Assembly (NCBI GenBank): GCA_017541205.1
Contig: JAFXZO010000023.1
Span: 27,650-91,649, forward strand
Origin: Clostridia bacterium
Lineage (GTDB): Bacteria > Bacillota > Clostridia > Christensenellales > Aristaeellaceae
DNA length: 64,000 bases
Reading direction: 5' to 3'
In this document: positions 31,894 to 41,187 of the stretch, piece after piece
How the letters are laid out: the number at the start of each line of letters is the position of its first letter
Position numbering within the stretch: the first letter of the stretch is position 1
Made by a program: the position numbers and the translations under genes
Notes under the pieces: model-generated
Told to the model about the DNA's origin: nothing
The model's database searches: none
The model's input: only the letters and a program-made list of their open reading frames with translations

Positions 31894-33957
31894 ATGTACG
31901 AAACCTTCGATCACCTGAACACCGTGGATTTTGACGCCCGTGCCCGGAAAATCCTGTCCCAGGAGCCTTTGCTTTCCGCCCAGGAGGTGGAAGTGACCTT
32001 CTCCCTGCGCGGCAACAAGCTCACCGCCATCCGCCGCACCTCCCTGGACCTGTACGAGGGGGAGACCCTGGCCATCGTGGGCGAGAGCGGCAGCGGCAAA
32101 AGCGTGTTCACCAAATGCTTCGTGGGCATGCTGGACAAGAACGGCTCCATCACCAACGGCTCCATCATGTACCAGGGGGAGGACCTGGCCCAGTTCACCG
32201 AAAAGGACTGGCTGCGCATCCGCGGCAAAAAGATCGCCATGGTCACCCAGGACCCCATGACCAGCCTGAACCCCCTGAAAACCATCGGCTTCCAGATCCA
32301 GGAGAGCGTGGAGCTGCACCAGGGCTTAAAAGGCCGCGAGGCCAAGAAGGAAGTGCTGCGCATCCTGGAGGCCGTGGGCATCCCCGACCAGGAACGCCGT
32401 TACCGCCAGTATCCCCATGAATTCTCCGGCGGCATGCGCCAGCGCGTGGTCATCGCCATCGCCGTGGCGTGCCGGCCCCAGATCCTGATCTGCGACGAGC
32501 CCACCACCGCCCTGGACGTGACCATCCAGGCCCAGATCCTGGACCTCATCCGCCGGCTGCAAAAAGAGCAGAACATGACCATCATCTACATCACCCACGA
32601 CCTGGGCGTGGTGGCCAACGTGGCCGACCGCGTGGCGGTGATGTACGGCGGGCAGATCATCGAAATCGGCATGGCCAACGACGTGTTTTTCGATCCCCGC
32701 CATCCCTATACCTGGGCCCTGTTGTCCGCCCTGCCCCAGCTGGGCGTGAAGGGCGAAAAGCTGCCCGCCATCGACGGCACGCCGCCCAACCTGTTCAATA
32801 AAATCCAGGGCGACGCTTTCGCGCCCCGGAACCGCAAGGCCCTCAACATCGATTTCCAGGAAGAGCCGCCCATGTACGAGGTGACGGCCACCCATATGGT
32901 GAAATCCTGGCTCCAGGACCCCCGCGCCCCCAAAATCGACCAGCCGAAAGCCATCGAAAGGCTGTCTGAAACGGCCGTGAACGCGGGCACCGACCCCAAC
33001 GCCTACCACCCCCACCTGGACCCCAGCCGGGAAACGCTGATCGAGGTGAAAAACCTGCAGGTCACCTTCGGCTCCGGCCGCAAAAAGTTCGTGGCCGTGG
33101 ACGATGTGAACTTTGAAATCTATAAGGGCGAAACCTTCGCGCTGGTGGGCGAAAGCGGCAGCGGCAAAACCACCATCGGCCGCGCCATCGTGCGCATCAA
33201 CCCCATCACCAGCGGCGAAGTGCTGTATAAGGGCGAACGGGTCAGCGGCAAGATCAGCAAGGAAATGGACACCAAGGTGATCCGCTCCATGCAGATGATC
33301 TTCCAGGACCCCATGGCCTCCCTGAACGAGCGCGCCAAGGTGGACTATATCGTTAGCGAGGGTTTGATCAATTACCACCTGTACAAGGACGAGCACGACC
33401 GCCAGGACAAGGTGCAGAAAGCCCTGCAGGAGGTGGGCCTGCTGCCCGAATTCTCCAGCCGTTTCCCGCACGAGTTTTCCGGCGGCCAGCGCCAGCGCAT
33501 CGGCATCGCCCGCAGCCTGATCATGGAGCCGCAGTTCATCGTGGCGGATGAGCCCATTTCCGCGCTGGACGTGTCCATCCGCGCCCAGGTGCTGAACCTG
33601 CTGAACGACCTCAAAAAGAGCCGCGGCCTGACCTACCTCTTTATCGCCCACGATCTGAGCGTCGTGCGCTTCATTTCGGACCGCATCGCCGTGATCCATA
33701 AGGGCCGCATCGTCGAATTGGCCGAAGCGGAAGAGCTGTTCGCCCATCCTCTGCATCCGTACACGAAAGCCCTGCTTTCCGCCGTGCCCAATCCCAACCC
33801 CTACATAGAGCGGAACAAAAAGCTGCTGGTGTACGATCCGACCCAGCACGATTACACGACGGATAAGCCCGTCTGGACGGAAATTCTCGCCGGCCATTTC
33901 GTCTACGGCAACCAGCGCGAGCTGGACGGCTACCGGAAGGAAATCAGCCCTAACTGA
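31894..33957 (+). CDS. Fused OppD-OppF oligopeptide transporter ATPase
   Basis: A 687-residue protein holding both nucleotide-binding domains. Domain 1 (about 27-290) has Walker A GESGSGKS, signature FSGGMRQRV and Walker [14 protein letters not shown]. Domain 2 (about 375-640) has [18 protein letters not shown] and [14 protein letters not shown] linker of about 80 residues ([20 protein letters not shown] onward) joins them. In most Bacillota OppD and OppF are separate genes. The oligopeptide-type C-terminal [12 protein letters not shown] and [14 protein letters not shown] motifs are present after both domains. It is 15 nt from the oppC stop, with AAAGGAGG in between. Confidence 0.95.
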   Translation: MYETFDHLNTVDFDARARKILSQEPLLSAQEVEVTFSLRGNKLTAIRRTSLDLYEGETLAIVGESGSGKSVFTKCFVGMLDKNGSITNGSIMYQGEDLAQFTEKDWLRIRGKKIAMVTQDPMTSLNPLKTIGFQIQESVELHQGLKGREAKKEVLRILEAVGIPDQERRYRQYPHEFSGGMRQRVVIAIAVACRPQILICDEPTTALDVTIQAQILDLIRRLQKEQNMTIIYITHDLGVVANVADRVAVMYGGQIIEIGMANDVFFDPRHPYTWALLSALPQLGVKGEKLPAIDGTPPNLFNKIQGDAFAPRNRKALNIDFQEEPPMYEVTATHMVKSWLQDPRAPKIDQPKAIERLSETAVNAGTDPNAYHPHLDPSRETLIEVKNLQVTFGSGRKKFVAVDDVNFEIYKGETFALVGESGSGKTTIGRAIVRINPITSGEVLYKGERVSGKISKEMDTKVIRSMQMIFQDPMASLNERAKVDYIVSEGLINYHLYKDEHDRQDKVQKALQEVGLLPEFSSRFPHEFSGGQRQRIGIARSLIMEPQFIVADEPISALDVSIRAQVLNLLNDLKKSRGLTYLFIAHDLSVVRFISDRIAVIHKGRIVELAEAEELFAHPLHPYTKALLSAVPNPNPYIERNKKLLVYDPTQHDYTTDKPVWTEILAGHFVYGNQRELDGYRKEISPN

Positions 33958-34008
33958 TGCGGAATCCATCCCGAATCTTTCAATTTTTCTGCATGAAATA
34001 TCATACGG

Positions 34009-34053
34009 AAATCGCCTCCCCGCATAAAGTAAGAAAAAACGGGGAGGCGATTT
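34009..34053 (+). promoter_or_regulatory. Hairpin containing the Shine-Dalgarno of the TIGR04086 gene
   Basis: A perfect 14-bp stem, AAATCGCCTCCCCG pairing with CGGGGAGGCGATTT, has a 17-nt A-rich loop. The 3' arm contains the GGGGAGG ribosome-binding site and ends three bases before the ATG. It may also mark the end of the oligopeptide operon, although no U-run follows. Confidence 0.7.
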
Positions 34054-34056
34054 GCT

Positions 34057-34467
34057 ATGTCTCAGCAGGCGGTTCGGCGTTTCAAGCGCGCCGCGGGAAA
34101 AAACACGGCGCTTTGGCGGGGCCTGCTCCTGTCCATCGCGGCGACCTTTGCGGCGGTTGTGCTCTTTTCGGTGGCGATCGGGCTGTGGGATATCCCGGAC
34201 GGCGTGATCCGGGTCATCAATCAGGTCATCAAGGTTGGGGCCATCTTCCTGGGCGTGCAGGCCGTGACGCCGCGCGGGGACGAGGGCGGCATCCGGCGGG
34301 GCGCGCTGCTCGGCCTGGTCTACATGGGCGTCGGCGTGCTCCTCTATGCCCTGCTGACCCAGCAAAAGCTGACCTGGCTGGATTGCGTGATCGACGTATT
34401 GATGGGCGTCGCCGCGGGCGGATTGAGCGGCATGGCGCTGGGCGGCATGAAGCCGAAGCGGGCCTGA
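34057..34467 (+). CDS. TIGR04086 family membrane protein
   Basis: A 136-residue protein with four hydrophobic segments (for example GLLLSIAATFAAVVLFSVAIG and GALLGLVYMGVGVLLYALL). This is the TIGR04086 pattern of small clostridial membrane proteins, usually found near yajC/secD or spore-cortex genes. Function is unknown. Here it stands alone after the oligopeptide operon. Its ribosome-binding site is buried in a perfect hairpin, so translation could be conditional. Confidence 0.8.
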   Translation: MSQQAVRRFKRAAGKNTALWRGLLLSIAATFAAVVLFSVAIGLWDIPDGVIRVINQVIKVGAIFLGVQAVTPRGDEGGIRRGALLGLVYMGVGVLLYALLTQQKLTWLDCVIDVLMGVAAGGLSGMALGGMKPKRA

Positions 34468-34481
34468 AAGAAAGCATTGCT

Positions 34482-34521
34482 GGGGGAACCGTTCCTTGGC
34501 CTCCAAAGAATGGTTTCCCCC
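34482..34521. terminator. Imperfect bidirectional terminator
   Basis: GGGGGAACCGTTC pairs imperfectly with GAATGGTTTCCCCC in the 63-nt gap between convergent genes (TIGR04086 and recN). Confidence 0.5.
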
Positions 34522-34530
34522 GCTCTTCCT

Positions 34531-36189
34531 TCATGCTTTTTTCAGCATCTCCCTCGCGTGGGCGCGGGCGCTTTCCGCGTCGCCGCCCAGCATGCGGGCG
34601 ATCTCGTTCACCCTGTCCTCCCCGGTCAGGACGGTCAGGCGGGTGCGGGTACGGCTGCCGTCGAAATACTTTTCCACCAGGTAATGATGATCGGCCAGGG
34701 CGGCGATCTGCTGCAGGTGGGTCACGCACAGGACCTGGCGCTCCCGGGCGATGGCGGCCATCTTTTCGCCCACCACCTGGGCGGCGCGGCCGGAAATGCC
34801 GGTATCGATTTCATCAAAGATCATGGAGGGCACGCCCTCGCGCTTCGCCGCGACGGATTTGATGGCCAGCATCAGGCGCGAAAGCTCGCCGCCCGATGCG
34901 ATCCTGGAAAGCGGCTGCATTTCCTCGCCCCGGTTGGGCGCGATCAGGAACGCGGCGGTCTCGCAGCCCTCGGCGCAGGGCGGGCACGCGGGCAGGGACA
35001 CCTGAAACCGGGTGCCCGCCATGTTGAGGTCCCGCAGCTGCTTTTCCATGTCCGCTTCAAATTTCCGGGCGAGGACTTTGCGCGCCTCGGTCAAACGGGC
35101 GGCGGACGCGCCGTATTTTGCGCTCAGCGCCTTTTCCTGCCTGGCAAGGGCGTCCAGATCGTCGTCCAGGCTTTCAAAGGCGGCAAGCTCGCTTTCGATT
35201 TCCCTGAGCTTATCCAGCATTTCCGCGCTGCCGGCCCCGCCGTATTTGCGGGAAAGGCGGCGGATCAGGTCCAGCCGCGTCTGCACGGCCTCCATGCGGT
35301 CCGGATCGCTGTCCAGGGCGGATAGCATTTCGCGCAGGGACAGGCCCGCGTCCTCCGCCTCATAATACAGGCTTTCCAGGCGCGCGCGCAGGGCCGCGTA
35401 AGCGGGATCCAATTCCTCGATCGGCCTTAAGGCGTTCGCGGCTTCGCGCAGGGCTTCCACCGCGGGCGACGCGCCGTCGTACACCTGCTCGAAGGCTTCG
35501 CGCAGGCCGTTTTCGATTTTTTCGGCGTGGCGGAAACGGTCGCGCTCCCGGGAAAGCTCCTCTTCCTCGCCGGGGATCAGCTTCGCGCTTTTGAGCTCCT
35601 TTTGCCGGATGCGCAGCAGCTCCATCCTTTCCCCGGCCTGCGCGCTCTGCTTTTTCATCGCGTCCAGCTTTTGGCGGCAGCCATGCCAGGCCTGATAATC
35701 CTCGCGCGCCGCCTGCAGCAGCGCCTGATGCTTTTCGCCGCCCGTCGCGTCCAGGATGCCCAAATGCTTTTTTTCGTCCATCAGGGACTGATGCTCGTGC
35801 TGGCCGTGGATATCCATAAGTTGGGCGGCGATCGCCTGATACTGGGACAGCGGAAGCAGCGCGCCGTTCACCCGGCAGGAAGAGCGGCCCTGGACGGTGA
35901 TTTCCCGGCAGAGGATCAGTTCCTCGCCCTCGTCCAATTCCTGCGCGCGCAGCATATCCAGCGCGGATGGGCAGTCGGACAGATCGAACACGCCCTCCAC
36001 CCGGGCCTTGGTTTCGCCCGCGCGGATCAGCTCCTTCTGCGCCCTGCCGCCCAGCAGCAGCGCCACCGCGTCCACCAGGATGGATTTGCCCGCGCCGGTT
36101 TCGCCGGTCAGCACGTGCAGGCCGCCGGTGAATTCGGCCTGCATTTCATCCATCAGCGCGATATTCCGGATCGAAAGGGAAAGAAGCAT
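34531..36189 (-). CDS. recN: DNA repair protein RecN
   Basis: An SMC-like ATPase of double-strand break repair, 552 residues, normal length. The Walker A motif GETGAGKSILVDA is near residue 32. The central two-thirds is a long coiled coil (for example QKELKSAKLIPGEEEELSRERDRF region). The C-terminal signature GGELSRLMLAIKS and Walker B MIFDEIDTGISG are followed by the H-loop VTHLQQIAALAD. The start is the ATG (MLLSLSIRNIALMDE) preceded by GGGGAGG; an upstream ATG lacks a site. It ends the nadK-argR-recN operon. Confidence 0.96.
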   Translation of the reverse strand: MLLSLSIRNIALMDEMQAEFTGGLHVLTGETGAGKSILVDAVALLLGGRAQKELIRAGETKARVEGVFDLSDCPSALDMLRAQELDEGEELILCREITVQGRSSCRVNGALLPLSQYQAIAAQLMDIHGQHEHQSLMDEKKHLGILDATGGEKHQALLQAAREDYQAWHGCRQKLDAMKKQSAQAGERMELLRIRQKELKSAKLIPGEEEELSRERDRFRHAEKIENGLREAFEQVYDGASPAVEALREAANALRPIEELDPAYAALRARLESLYYEAEDAGLSLREMLSALDSDPDRMEAVQTRLDLIRRLSRKYGGAGSAEMLDKLREIESELAAFESLDDDLDALARQEKALSAKYGASAARLTEARKVLARKFEADMEKQLRDLNMAGTRFQVSLPACPPCAEGCETAAFLIAPNRGEEMQPLSRIASGGELSRLMLAIKSVAAKREGVPSMIFDEIDTGISGRAAQVVGEKMAAIARERQVLCVTHLQQIAALADHHYLVEKYFDGSRTRTRLTVLTGEDRVNEIARMLGGDAESARAHAREMLKKA

Positions 36190-36274
36190 GTCGGCCTCCC
36201 CAAAGGAATGAATCATGAAGGAAAAAGCGGCAGAGCGCCAGGCTCTTCCGCAGGGGGCTGGATCGTTCGCCCTG

Positions 36275-36724
36275 TTATTTGAGCATTTCGCGGAAGCGGT
36301 TCACCGTCACGGCGGCGTCCATCTCATTGTGCACCACGGCCAGGATGGTGTTATCGCCCGCCATGGTGCCCAGGATCTCGGGCAGGCGCATGGAATCAAT
36401 GGCCTCGGCGGCCACGTTGGCGCTGCCGGACAGGGTCTTGATGACCACGATGTTCCCGGCGTAGTTGATGGAGAGCACCGAATCCTTGAACATGCGCACG
36501 AAGCGCTCGGAAAGGCCGTGCTCCGCCTTATCGGCGGTGGCGTACTTATAGCCGCCCGAGCCGGAAAGCACCTTGAGCAGGCGCAGTTCCTTGATATCGC
36601 GGGAGACCGTGGCCTGCGTGACCGCGATGCCCTTTTCCTTCAGCTTGTTCGCCAATTCTTCCTGGGTTTCGATGTCGTACTGCTCGATGATGCTTAGGAT
36701 CGCTGTCTGCCTCGCGTTTTTCAT
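36275..36724 (-). CDS. argR: Arginine repressor ArgR/AhrC
   Basis: A 149-residue arginine-responsive regulator. The N-terminal winged helix (about 1-70) contains VTQATVSRDIKELRLLKV. The C-terminal oligomerisation and arginine-binding domain has GTMAGDNTILAV with the aspartates used for arginine contact in the family. The chosen start (MKNARQ) follows AGGAG at the edge of the preceding nadK stop, 8 nt away. The nadK-argR-recN order is classic in Bacillota. No ARG box could be confirmed in the window by eye. Confidence 0.95.
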   Translation of the reverse strand: MKNARQTAILSIIEQYDIETQEELANKLKEKGIAVTQATVSRDIKELRLLKVLSGSGGYKYATADKAEHGLSERFVRMFKDSVLSINYAGNIVVIKTLSGSANVAAEAIDSMRLPEILGTMAGDNTILAVVHNEMDAAVTVNRFREMLK

Positions 36725-36732
36725 CTTCGCGT

Positions 36733-37590
36733 TCACTCCTGTATTTCTTGATGGTTCCACACGGCCTGTTTGCGCCGCAGGGTGTCAAAAAAGCAAGCGG
36801 GGCCGGGCTGGATCATGCGGATCTTTTCCGGGGCCAGCCGGGTTTCCACCCGGGCCTCATGGGTAACGGGCAACAGGGTCTGGCCGTCGATGGCCAATTG
36901 GAGCCGCCGCCGCTCCCGCCCATGGGCAAGGAGGACGATCTCCGCCGAAAGCGGCAGCACCACGGGACGCAGCAAAAGCTCCCTGGCGCAAAGGGGCGTA
37001 AGCAGCAGGCACGGGGCGTCATGGCGCACGATGGGCCCGCCGGCGGACAGGCCGTAGGCCGTCGCGCCAAGGGGCGTGGAGACCACCGCGCCGTCGCCAT
37101 GCGCGCAGAATACGTTTTCCCCGTCCGCGAACGCGCTGACCTCGATCACGCCCGGATGCTCGCCCCGGGTGAGGGCCAGATCGTTGAGCGCCAGATAAAC
37201 GCTCCCCTCATAGCTGATTTGCAGCAGGGGGTAGGATACGATGGGGTATTCCGCCTGCAAAAGCAGCAGCGCCGCCTCCTTTGGGTCCCGCGCGCTCCCG
37301 CGCATCAGGAAGCCCACGGTGCCCGCGTTCACCCCCAGCACGGGCAGATCCCTTTTCACCGCCTCCTGCGCGGCGCGAAGAAGCGTCCCGTCCCCGCCAA
37401 GCACCACCATGGCCCGAACGCCGTGCGGCATGTCGCCGATTTCGCAGGCTTTTCCGACGTCCTGATCGGAAAGCCACTTTTCCGCATAAACATGCCCGCC
37501 CAGGGCGGTCACTTCCCGCGCGAGCGCCTGCGCGGCGAGGGCGCTTTTGGGCTGATAGGGATTGGCATAGAAATAGAAGGATGGCTCCAT
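36733..37590 (-). CDS. nadK: NAD kinase
   Basis: NAD kinase, 285 residues, phosphorylating NAD to NADP. The motif GGDGTLLRA lies near residue 65, NDLALTRG stands where the family usually has NE/D, and STPLGATAYGLSAGGPI is the conserved nucleotide-binding stretch. The start has CGGAGGAG upstream. It is the first gene of the operon with argR and recN, under the promoter just upstream. Confidence 0.95.
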   Translation of the reverse strand: MEPSFYFYANPYQPKSALAAQALAREVTALGGHVYAEKWLSDQDVGKACEIGDMPHGVRAMVVLGGDGTLLRAAQEAVKRDLPVLGVNAGTVGFLMRGSARDPKEAALLLLQAEYPIVSYPLLQISYEGSVYLALNDLALTRGEHPGVIEVSAFADGENVFCAHGDGAVVSTPLGATAYGLSAGGPIVRHDAPCLLLTPLCARELLLRPVVLPLSAEIVLLAHGRERRRLQLAIDGQTLLPVTHEARVETRLAPEKIRMIQPGPACFFDTLRRKQAVWNHQEIQE

Positions 37591-37614
37591 AACTCTCCTC
37601 CGTTCTGCATAATC

Positions 37615-37643
37615 AGTTTAGCATATTCATGTAAAATATACAA
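37615..37643 (-). promoter_or_regulatory. Promoter of nadK-argR-recN
   Basis: On the minus strand: TTGTAT, 17 bp, TAAACT, with TG one base before the -10 (TGCTAAACT). It ends about 25 nt upstream of the nadK ATG. Confidence 0.65.
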
Positions 37644-37683
37644 GAGCAGCGGCAGGGAAAAGACAAAAAAAATAAATGAAAGC

Positions 37684-37712
37684 TTGACAAACCTTGAAAA
37701 TCCGCCTATGAT
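37684..37712 (+). promoter_or_regulatory. Promoter of the Sua5-type gene
   Basis: TTGACA, 17 bp, TATGAT. It lies about 100 nt before the start, leaving a leader with no obvious structure. Confidence 0.75.
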
Positions 37713-37812
37713 GGTACGGATTCATCCCGGAGGAGCGCGGTTCATCCGCCTCCATGGGTGAATATTTCTGCACACAATATACATTTATTGGGATATACGA
37801 AGGAGACTGACC

Positions 37813-38832
37813 ATGGAAACCCTTTGCCTTCCCGCCGATCGGGAAAGCCTGGCCCTGGCGGCAGACCTGCTCAAAGCAGGCCGGGTGGTGGCTTTCCCAA
37901 CGGAAACCGTATACGGCCTCGGGGCGAACGCCCTGGACGACGGCGCCGTGCGCGCGATCTTCGCCGCCAAGGAACGGCCCGCCGACAACCCCCTGATCGT
38001 TCATGTCGCAAGCCCCGGGCAGCTTCCGCCGCTGTGCCATGTGACGCAGGAAGCGCTTAAGCTCATGGAAGCATTCTGGCCGGGGCCGTTGACGCTGCTG
38101 CTCACCAAGACGGAGCGGGTGCCGGACGTGACCACCGCGGGCCTTCCCTCCGTGGCCGTCCGCTGTCCGAGCCATCCGGTGGCCAACGCCCTGCTTTCAG
38201 CCTGCGGCCTGCCCATTGCCGCGCCGTCGGCCAACCGCTCAGGCCGGCCCAGCCCCACCACAGCCGCCCACGTCTATGAGGATATGCGGGGCCGCATCCC
38301 GCTGATCCTGGACGGCGGCGCGTGCAGCGTGGGCGTGGAATCCACGGTGCTGGATCTGACGGGAAAGATCCCCTGCGTGCTGCGGCCCGGCGCGGTGACG
38401 GCGGAAGAGATCGCGCGCGTGGCGGGGCAGTGCAGCGTCGCCTCCAGCGTGATGCGCCCCCTCCGGGAGGGCGAGGCCGCGCCGTCGCCCGGCATGCGGC
38501 ACCGCCACTACGCGCCCAAGGCCAAAATGACCGTGCTCGTCGGGTCGGACAGCCGGGTGATCCCCGATCTGATCGCGCGCTACGACGCGGCGAAGAACGC
38601 CGTGATCCTGGCGCATGAAAGCGCCCTGCCGCTCCTTGGGGACCGCCGCGCCTATTCCCTGGGCGATACGCCGGAGGACGGCGCGCGGCTCCTGTTCCGG
38701 CGCCTGCGCGAAATGGACGCGCTCGGCTGCGAATATATCCTGGCCCAGGGCTGGAAGGCGGAGGGCAGCGCCCTGGCCGTCATGAACCGCATGGCCCGCG
38801 CCGCCGCGTTCGACATCATCACCCTGGAATAA
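37813..38832 (+). CDS. L-threonylcarbamoyladenylate synthase (Sua5/YwlC)
   Basis: Makes threonylcarbamoyl-AMP for t6A37 modification of tRNA. It is 339 residues, so it is the two-domain Sua5 form rather than the short TsaC. The YrdC domain (about 1-200) has VVAFPTETVYGLGANA, FAAKERPADNPL and IAAPSANRSGRPSPT. The C-terminal Sua5 domain (about 215-339) follows the linker SPGMRHRHYAPKA. AAGGAG lies upstream of the ATG. The gene appears monocistronic with its own promoter and terminator. Confidence 0.95.
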   Translation: METLCLPADRESLALAADLLKAGRVVAFPTETVYGLGANALDDGAVRAIFAAKERPADNPLIVHVASPGQLPPLCHVTQEALKLMEAFWPGPLTLLLTKTERVPDVTTAGLPSVAVRCPSHPVANALLSACGLPIAAPSANRSGRPSPTTAAHVYEDMRGRIPLILDGGACSVGVESTVLDLTGKIPCVLRPGAVTAEEIARVAGQCSVASSVMRPLREGEAAPSPGMRHRHYAPKAKMTVLVGSDSRVIPDLIARYDAAKNAVILAHESALPLLGDRRAYSLGDTPEDGARLLFRRLREMDALGCEYILAQGWKAEGSALAVMNRMARAAAFDIITLE

Positions 38833-38838
38833 AAGCAT

Positions 38839-38880
38839 AAACGCCCGTTCCGTCGCATAGAAATGATGGAGCGGGCGTTT
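38839..38880 (+). terminator. Terminator after the Sua5-type gene
   Basis: A 9-bp stem AAACGCCCG/CGGGCGTTT with a 24-nt loop lies six bases after the stop codon. The U-run is short. Confidence 0.55.
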
Positions 38881-38981
38881 GCCGTCCCCATAGATGGAGA
38901 AACGAGGCGGGAAGCCCTTTTGTTCCATCGTATGGGCAATTGTGACATATGTAAATCTTGGGGAAAAAGCCCCGGACCCGG

Positions 38982-39010
38982 TTGGTTTTTTCTGCCATAG
39001 GTGGTATACT
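38982..39010 (+). promoter_or_regulatory. Promoter of the SH3 protein gene
   Basis: TTGGTT, 17 bp, TATACT, with an extended TG (TGGTATACT). Confidence 0.65.
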
Positions 39011-39065
39011 GGTCTCAGAAAAAACGAGGGAAGGTTCGCTCCGGCACACGGAGGAGGGAAAGTGC

Positions 39066-40352
39066 ATGAAGGATAGCTTGATCCGGTCCGTCTGCGCGCT
39101 CATGCTGGCGTTGCTGATTTTGTCCGTGCCCCTGGCGCAGGCGGAAACGTCGTATTATACGCCGTATTATATGTACGTGCAGACCGGCAATTCCGGGCGG
39201 CTGCATCTGCGCGCCCTGCCCACGGCCCATTCGCAGTCCCTGGGCCTGTATGCGAACGGGACGCAGGTGATGGTGAACAGCACCGCCAACGGCTGGGCGT
39301 ATGTGACGGTGGTTTATGACCGCGCGTCAGGCTATATGGCGCTCAGCTGCCTGACCGGCGGCTATGTGCCGCCCGTCAACCCCACCAATGCGCCCGCGCC
39401 GACGGAAAATACCGTCCTGTACGTGCGCACCGGCAATTCCGGCAGGCTGCACCTGCGCGCCTGTCCCAGCCAGAGCGCCCAATCCCTGGGCCTGTTCCCC
39501 AACGGCACTCCCGTCCTTGTGACCTCCCGGGCGAATGGCTGGGCATACGTAACGGTGGGCGGCATGACGGGGTATATGATGCTGGCCTATCTGAGCGGCA
39601 GCTCCGCCCTGCCCACGCCCCAGCCGACCGCAAACCCGAACCCAGGCAGCTATACGCTCATGTACGTGCGCACCGGCAATTCCGGCAAGCTGCATCTGCG
39701 CTCCTATCCCAGCCAGAGCGCCCAGTCCCTGGGCCTCTTCCCCAACGGCACCCCGCTGTACGCGAAGGATCTGGGCAACGGCTGGTCGGAAGTGGCGGTA
39801 TACGGCCTAAGCGGCTACATGATGACGCGCTTCCTCGCTTCCTACGCTCCCGCGCCGACCGCGTCAGCCTTGCCGACCGCCGCCCCGGCCCCCACCGGCC
39901 AGCCCCTGTGCCTGGTCAAATACGTCCGCACCGGCAACACGGGCAAGCTGTATCTCCGCCAGGGCATGAGCACCGATTCCGCCATCCTGGGCAAATTCCC
40001 CAACGGCACCATGGTGACCGTGCTGTACGATCTGGGCGCGTGGTGCTATGTGCTGGTCAACGGCCAATACGGCTATATGATGAGCCGCTATCTGAGCGAC
40101 GGCCAGAGCCCCGCCGTCACCCCGTCCCCAACGCCCTGTCCGGGCCCGACCGACGGGACGGCCGCCGCGGTGTGGAACGAAAACAGCTCCTTTGTCTACC
40201 TGCGCTCCAGCAAGGACAGCAGCAATACCCTTAACGTTCTGGCCCAGGTGCCAAACGGGGCGTATGTGACCGTGCTCGAACGGGAAACCTTCTGGTCCCG
40301 CATCGTCTATAACGGGATGGCGGGCTATATGGCCAGCCGATACCTGAAATGA
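39066..40352 (+). CDS. Secreted protein with five bacterial SH3 domains
   Basis: A 428-residue secreted protein. A signal peptide (1-25, ending AQA) is followed by five SH3b repeats. The first four each begin with a version of YVRTGNSGRLHLR and carry SQSLGLFPNGT; the fifth (FVYLRSSKDSSNTLNVL) is divergent. Pro/Thr/Ala linkers (NPTNAPAPTEN, PTPQPTANPNPG, SPTPCPGPTDG) separate them. SH3b repeats bind peptidoglycan, so a cell-wall-attached role is likely; no catalytic domain is present. The upstream frame is open, but GGAGGAGGG fixes the start at MKDSLIR. Confidence 0.9.
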   Translation: MKDSLIRSVCALMLALLILSVPLAQAETSYYTPYYMYVQTGNSGRLHLRALPTAHSQSLGLYANGTQVMVNSTANGWAYVTVVYDRASGYMALSCLTGGYVPPVNPTNAPAPTENTVLYVRTGNSGRLHLRACPSQSAQSLGLFPNGTPVLVTSRANGWAYVTVGGMTGYMMLAYLSGSSALPTPQPTANPNPGSYTLMYVRTGNSGKLHLRSYPSQSAQSLGLFPNGTPLYAKDLGNGWSEVAVYGLSGYMMTRFLASYAPAPTASALPTAAPAPTGQPLCLVKYVRTGNTGKLYLRQGMSTDSAILGKFPNGTMVTVLYDLGAWCYVLVNGQYGYMMSRYLSDGQSPAVTPSPTPCPGPTDGTAAAVWNENSSFVYLRSSKDSSNTLNVLAQVPNGAYVTVLERETFWSRIVYNGMAGYMASRYLK

Positions 40353-40447
40353 ACGGCGGTCCGCCCGCGGCAAAAGGCGGGTACGCATAAAAAAGCTTTG
40401 CGCCATCGTATTTCTGTTATACGGTCAGAAGTACGGCGGCGTTTTTA

Positions 40448-40476
40448 TTGACAATGCGCCGGCGTTGTGCTATATT
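40448..40476 (+). promoter_or_regulatory. Promoter of the unrecognised gene
   Basis: TTGACA, 17 bp, TATATT, ending about 37 nt before the ATG. Confidence 0.75.
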
Positions 40477-40513
40477 GATTGCTGTGGTCAATCGAAGGTT
40501 TAGGAGAACGGCG

Positions 40514-41071
40514 ATGGGAAAACAACTCAATTATTATATGGAATATGATCGTTTTCTTCTGCTTGCGAAAAAGGCGCTGGAGCTGGGCTGCGAAATCATC
40601 AGGGATGAGCATACGGACGAGATCCAGCGAGGGTTTTCGTTGGATCTGATTACCCCCGAACTGATCTTTTATTATTTTCGCGTGCCGCAGGCGGGCGATA
40701 TCATAACCGGAATCGACATGTATGGGAAGCAGTATGTGAAAGGATCCTATTCTTCCAATGGAAGCTGCCTGATCGAAGCCGGGTTTTCCGCGATATGGGA
40801 GACGGAAAAGCTGATCTGCAGCAATCGTCTGTACAGCAGCTCCGGATACTATGATGAAAACAAAGCGTTCGTAGGCAGACCGGAGTGCACGGATAAAGTT
40901 TACAAAAATCTGGTGCGTTACGCCAAAAAAATTGCTCCGAAAAATGAAATCGTCATCAAGCAGCTCGGCGCGCAGGATATAACAAATTTGCCGGGTATCG
41001 AGCTAAAAGAAAAGTTCTATATGACAGATTACTGCCTGCAATTGCAGCGAAAGGGATTCATTCTTCGCTGA
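40514..41071 (+). CDS. Hypothetical protein, no family recognised
   Basis: A 185-residue, probably cytoplasmic protein I do not recognise. It is rich in Tyr, Lys, Ile and Glu (NYYMEYDRFLLLAKKALELG; LIFYYFRVPQAGD), with no signal peptide or membrane segment. Codon use is visibly more AT-ending than in adjacent genes, which hints at recent acquisition. TAGGAG stands before the ATG (MGKQLNYY), and a good promoter and a strong terminator flank it, so it is an independent transcription unit. It borders the repeat-rich non-coding stretch. Confidence 0.75.
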   Translation: MGKQLNYYMEYDRFLLLAKKALELGCEIIRDEHTDEIQRGFSLDLITPELIFYYFRVPQAGDIITGIDMYGKQYVKGSYSSNGSCLIEAGFSAIWETEKLICSNRLYSSSGYYDENKAFVGRPECTDKVYKNLVRYAKKIAPKNEIVIKQLGAQDITNLPGIELKEKFYMTDYCLQLQRKGFILR

Positions 41072-41106
41072 CAAACGCTGTTTTGCCGCGGTACGGAACC
41101 ATCCAT

Positions 41107-41146
41107 GCTTTGCCCCGAAGCGCCTTGAAACGCTTCGGGGCAAAGC
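41107..41146 (+). terminator. Strong hairpin terminator after the hypothetical gene
   Basis: A perfect 16-bp stem, GCTTTGCCCCGAAGCG/CGCTTCGGGGCAAAGC, with an 8-nt loop, 35 nt after the stop. Confidence 0.75.
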
Positions 41147-41187
41147 TTCTGTATGGGCATCCAATAAAGAGGGCATTGCTGGGGCTA

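Noticed and set aside
32326-34506. A 726-codon minus-strand frame opposite the fused ATPase
   Set aside because: It is antisense to a protein with all ABC motifs and shows no start signal.
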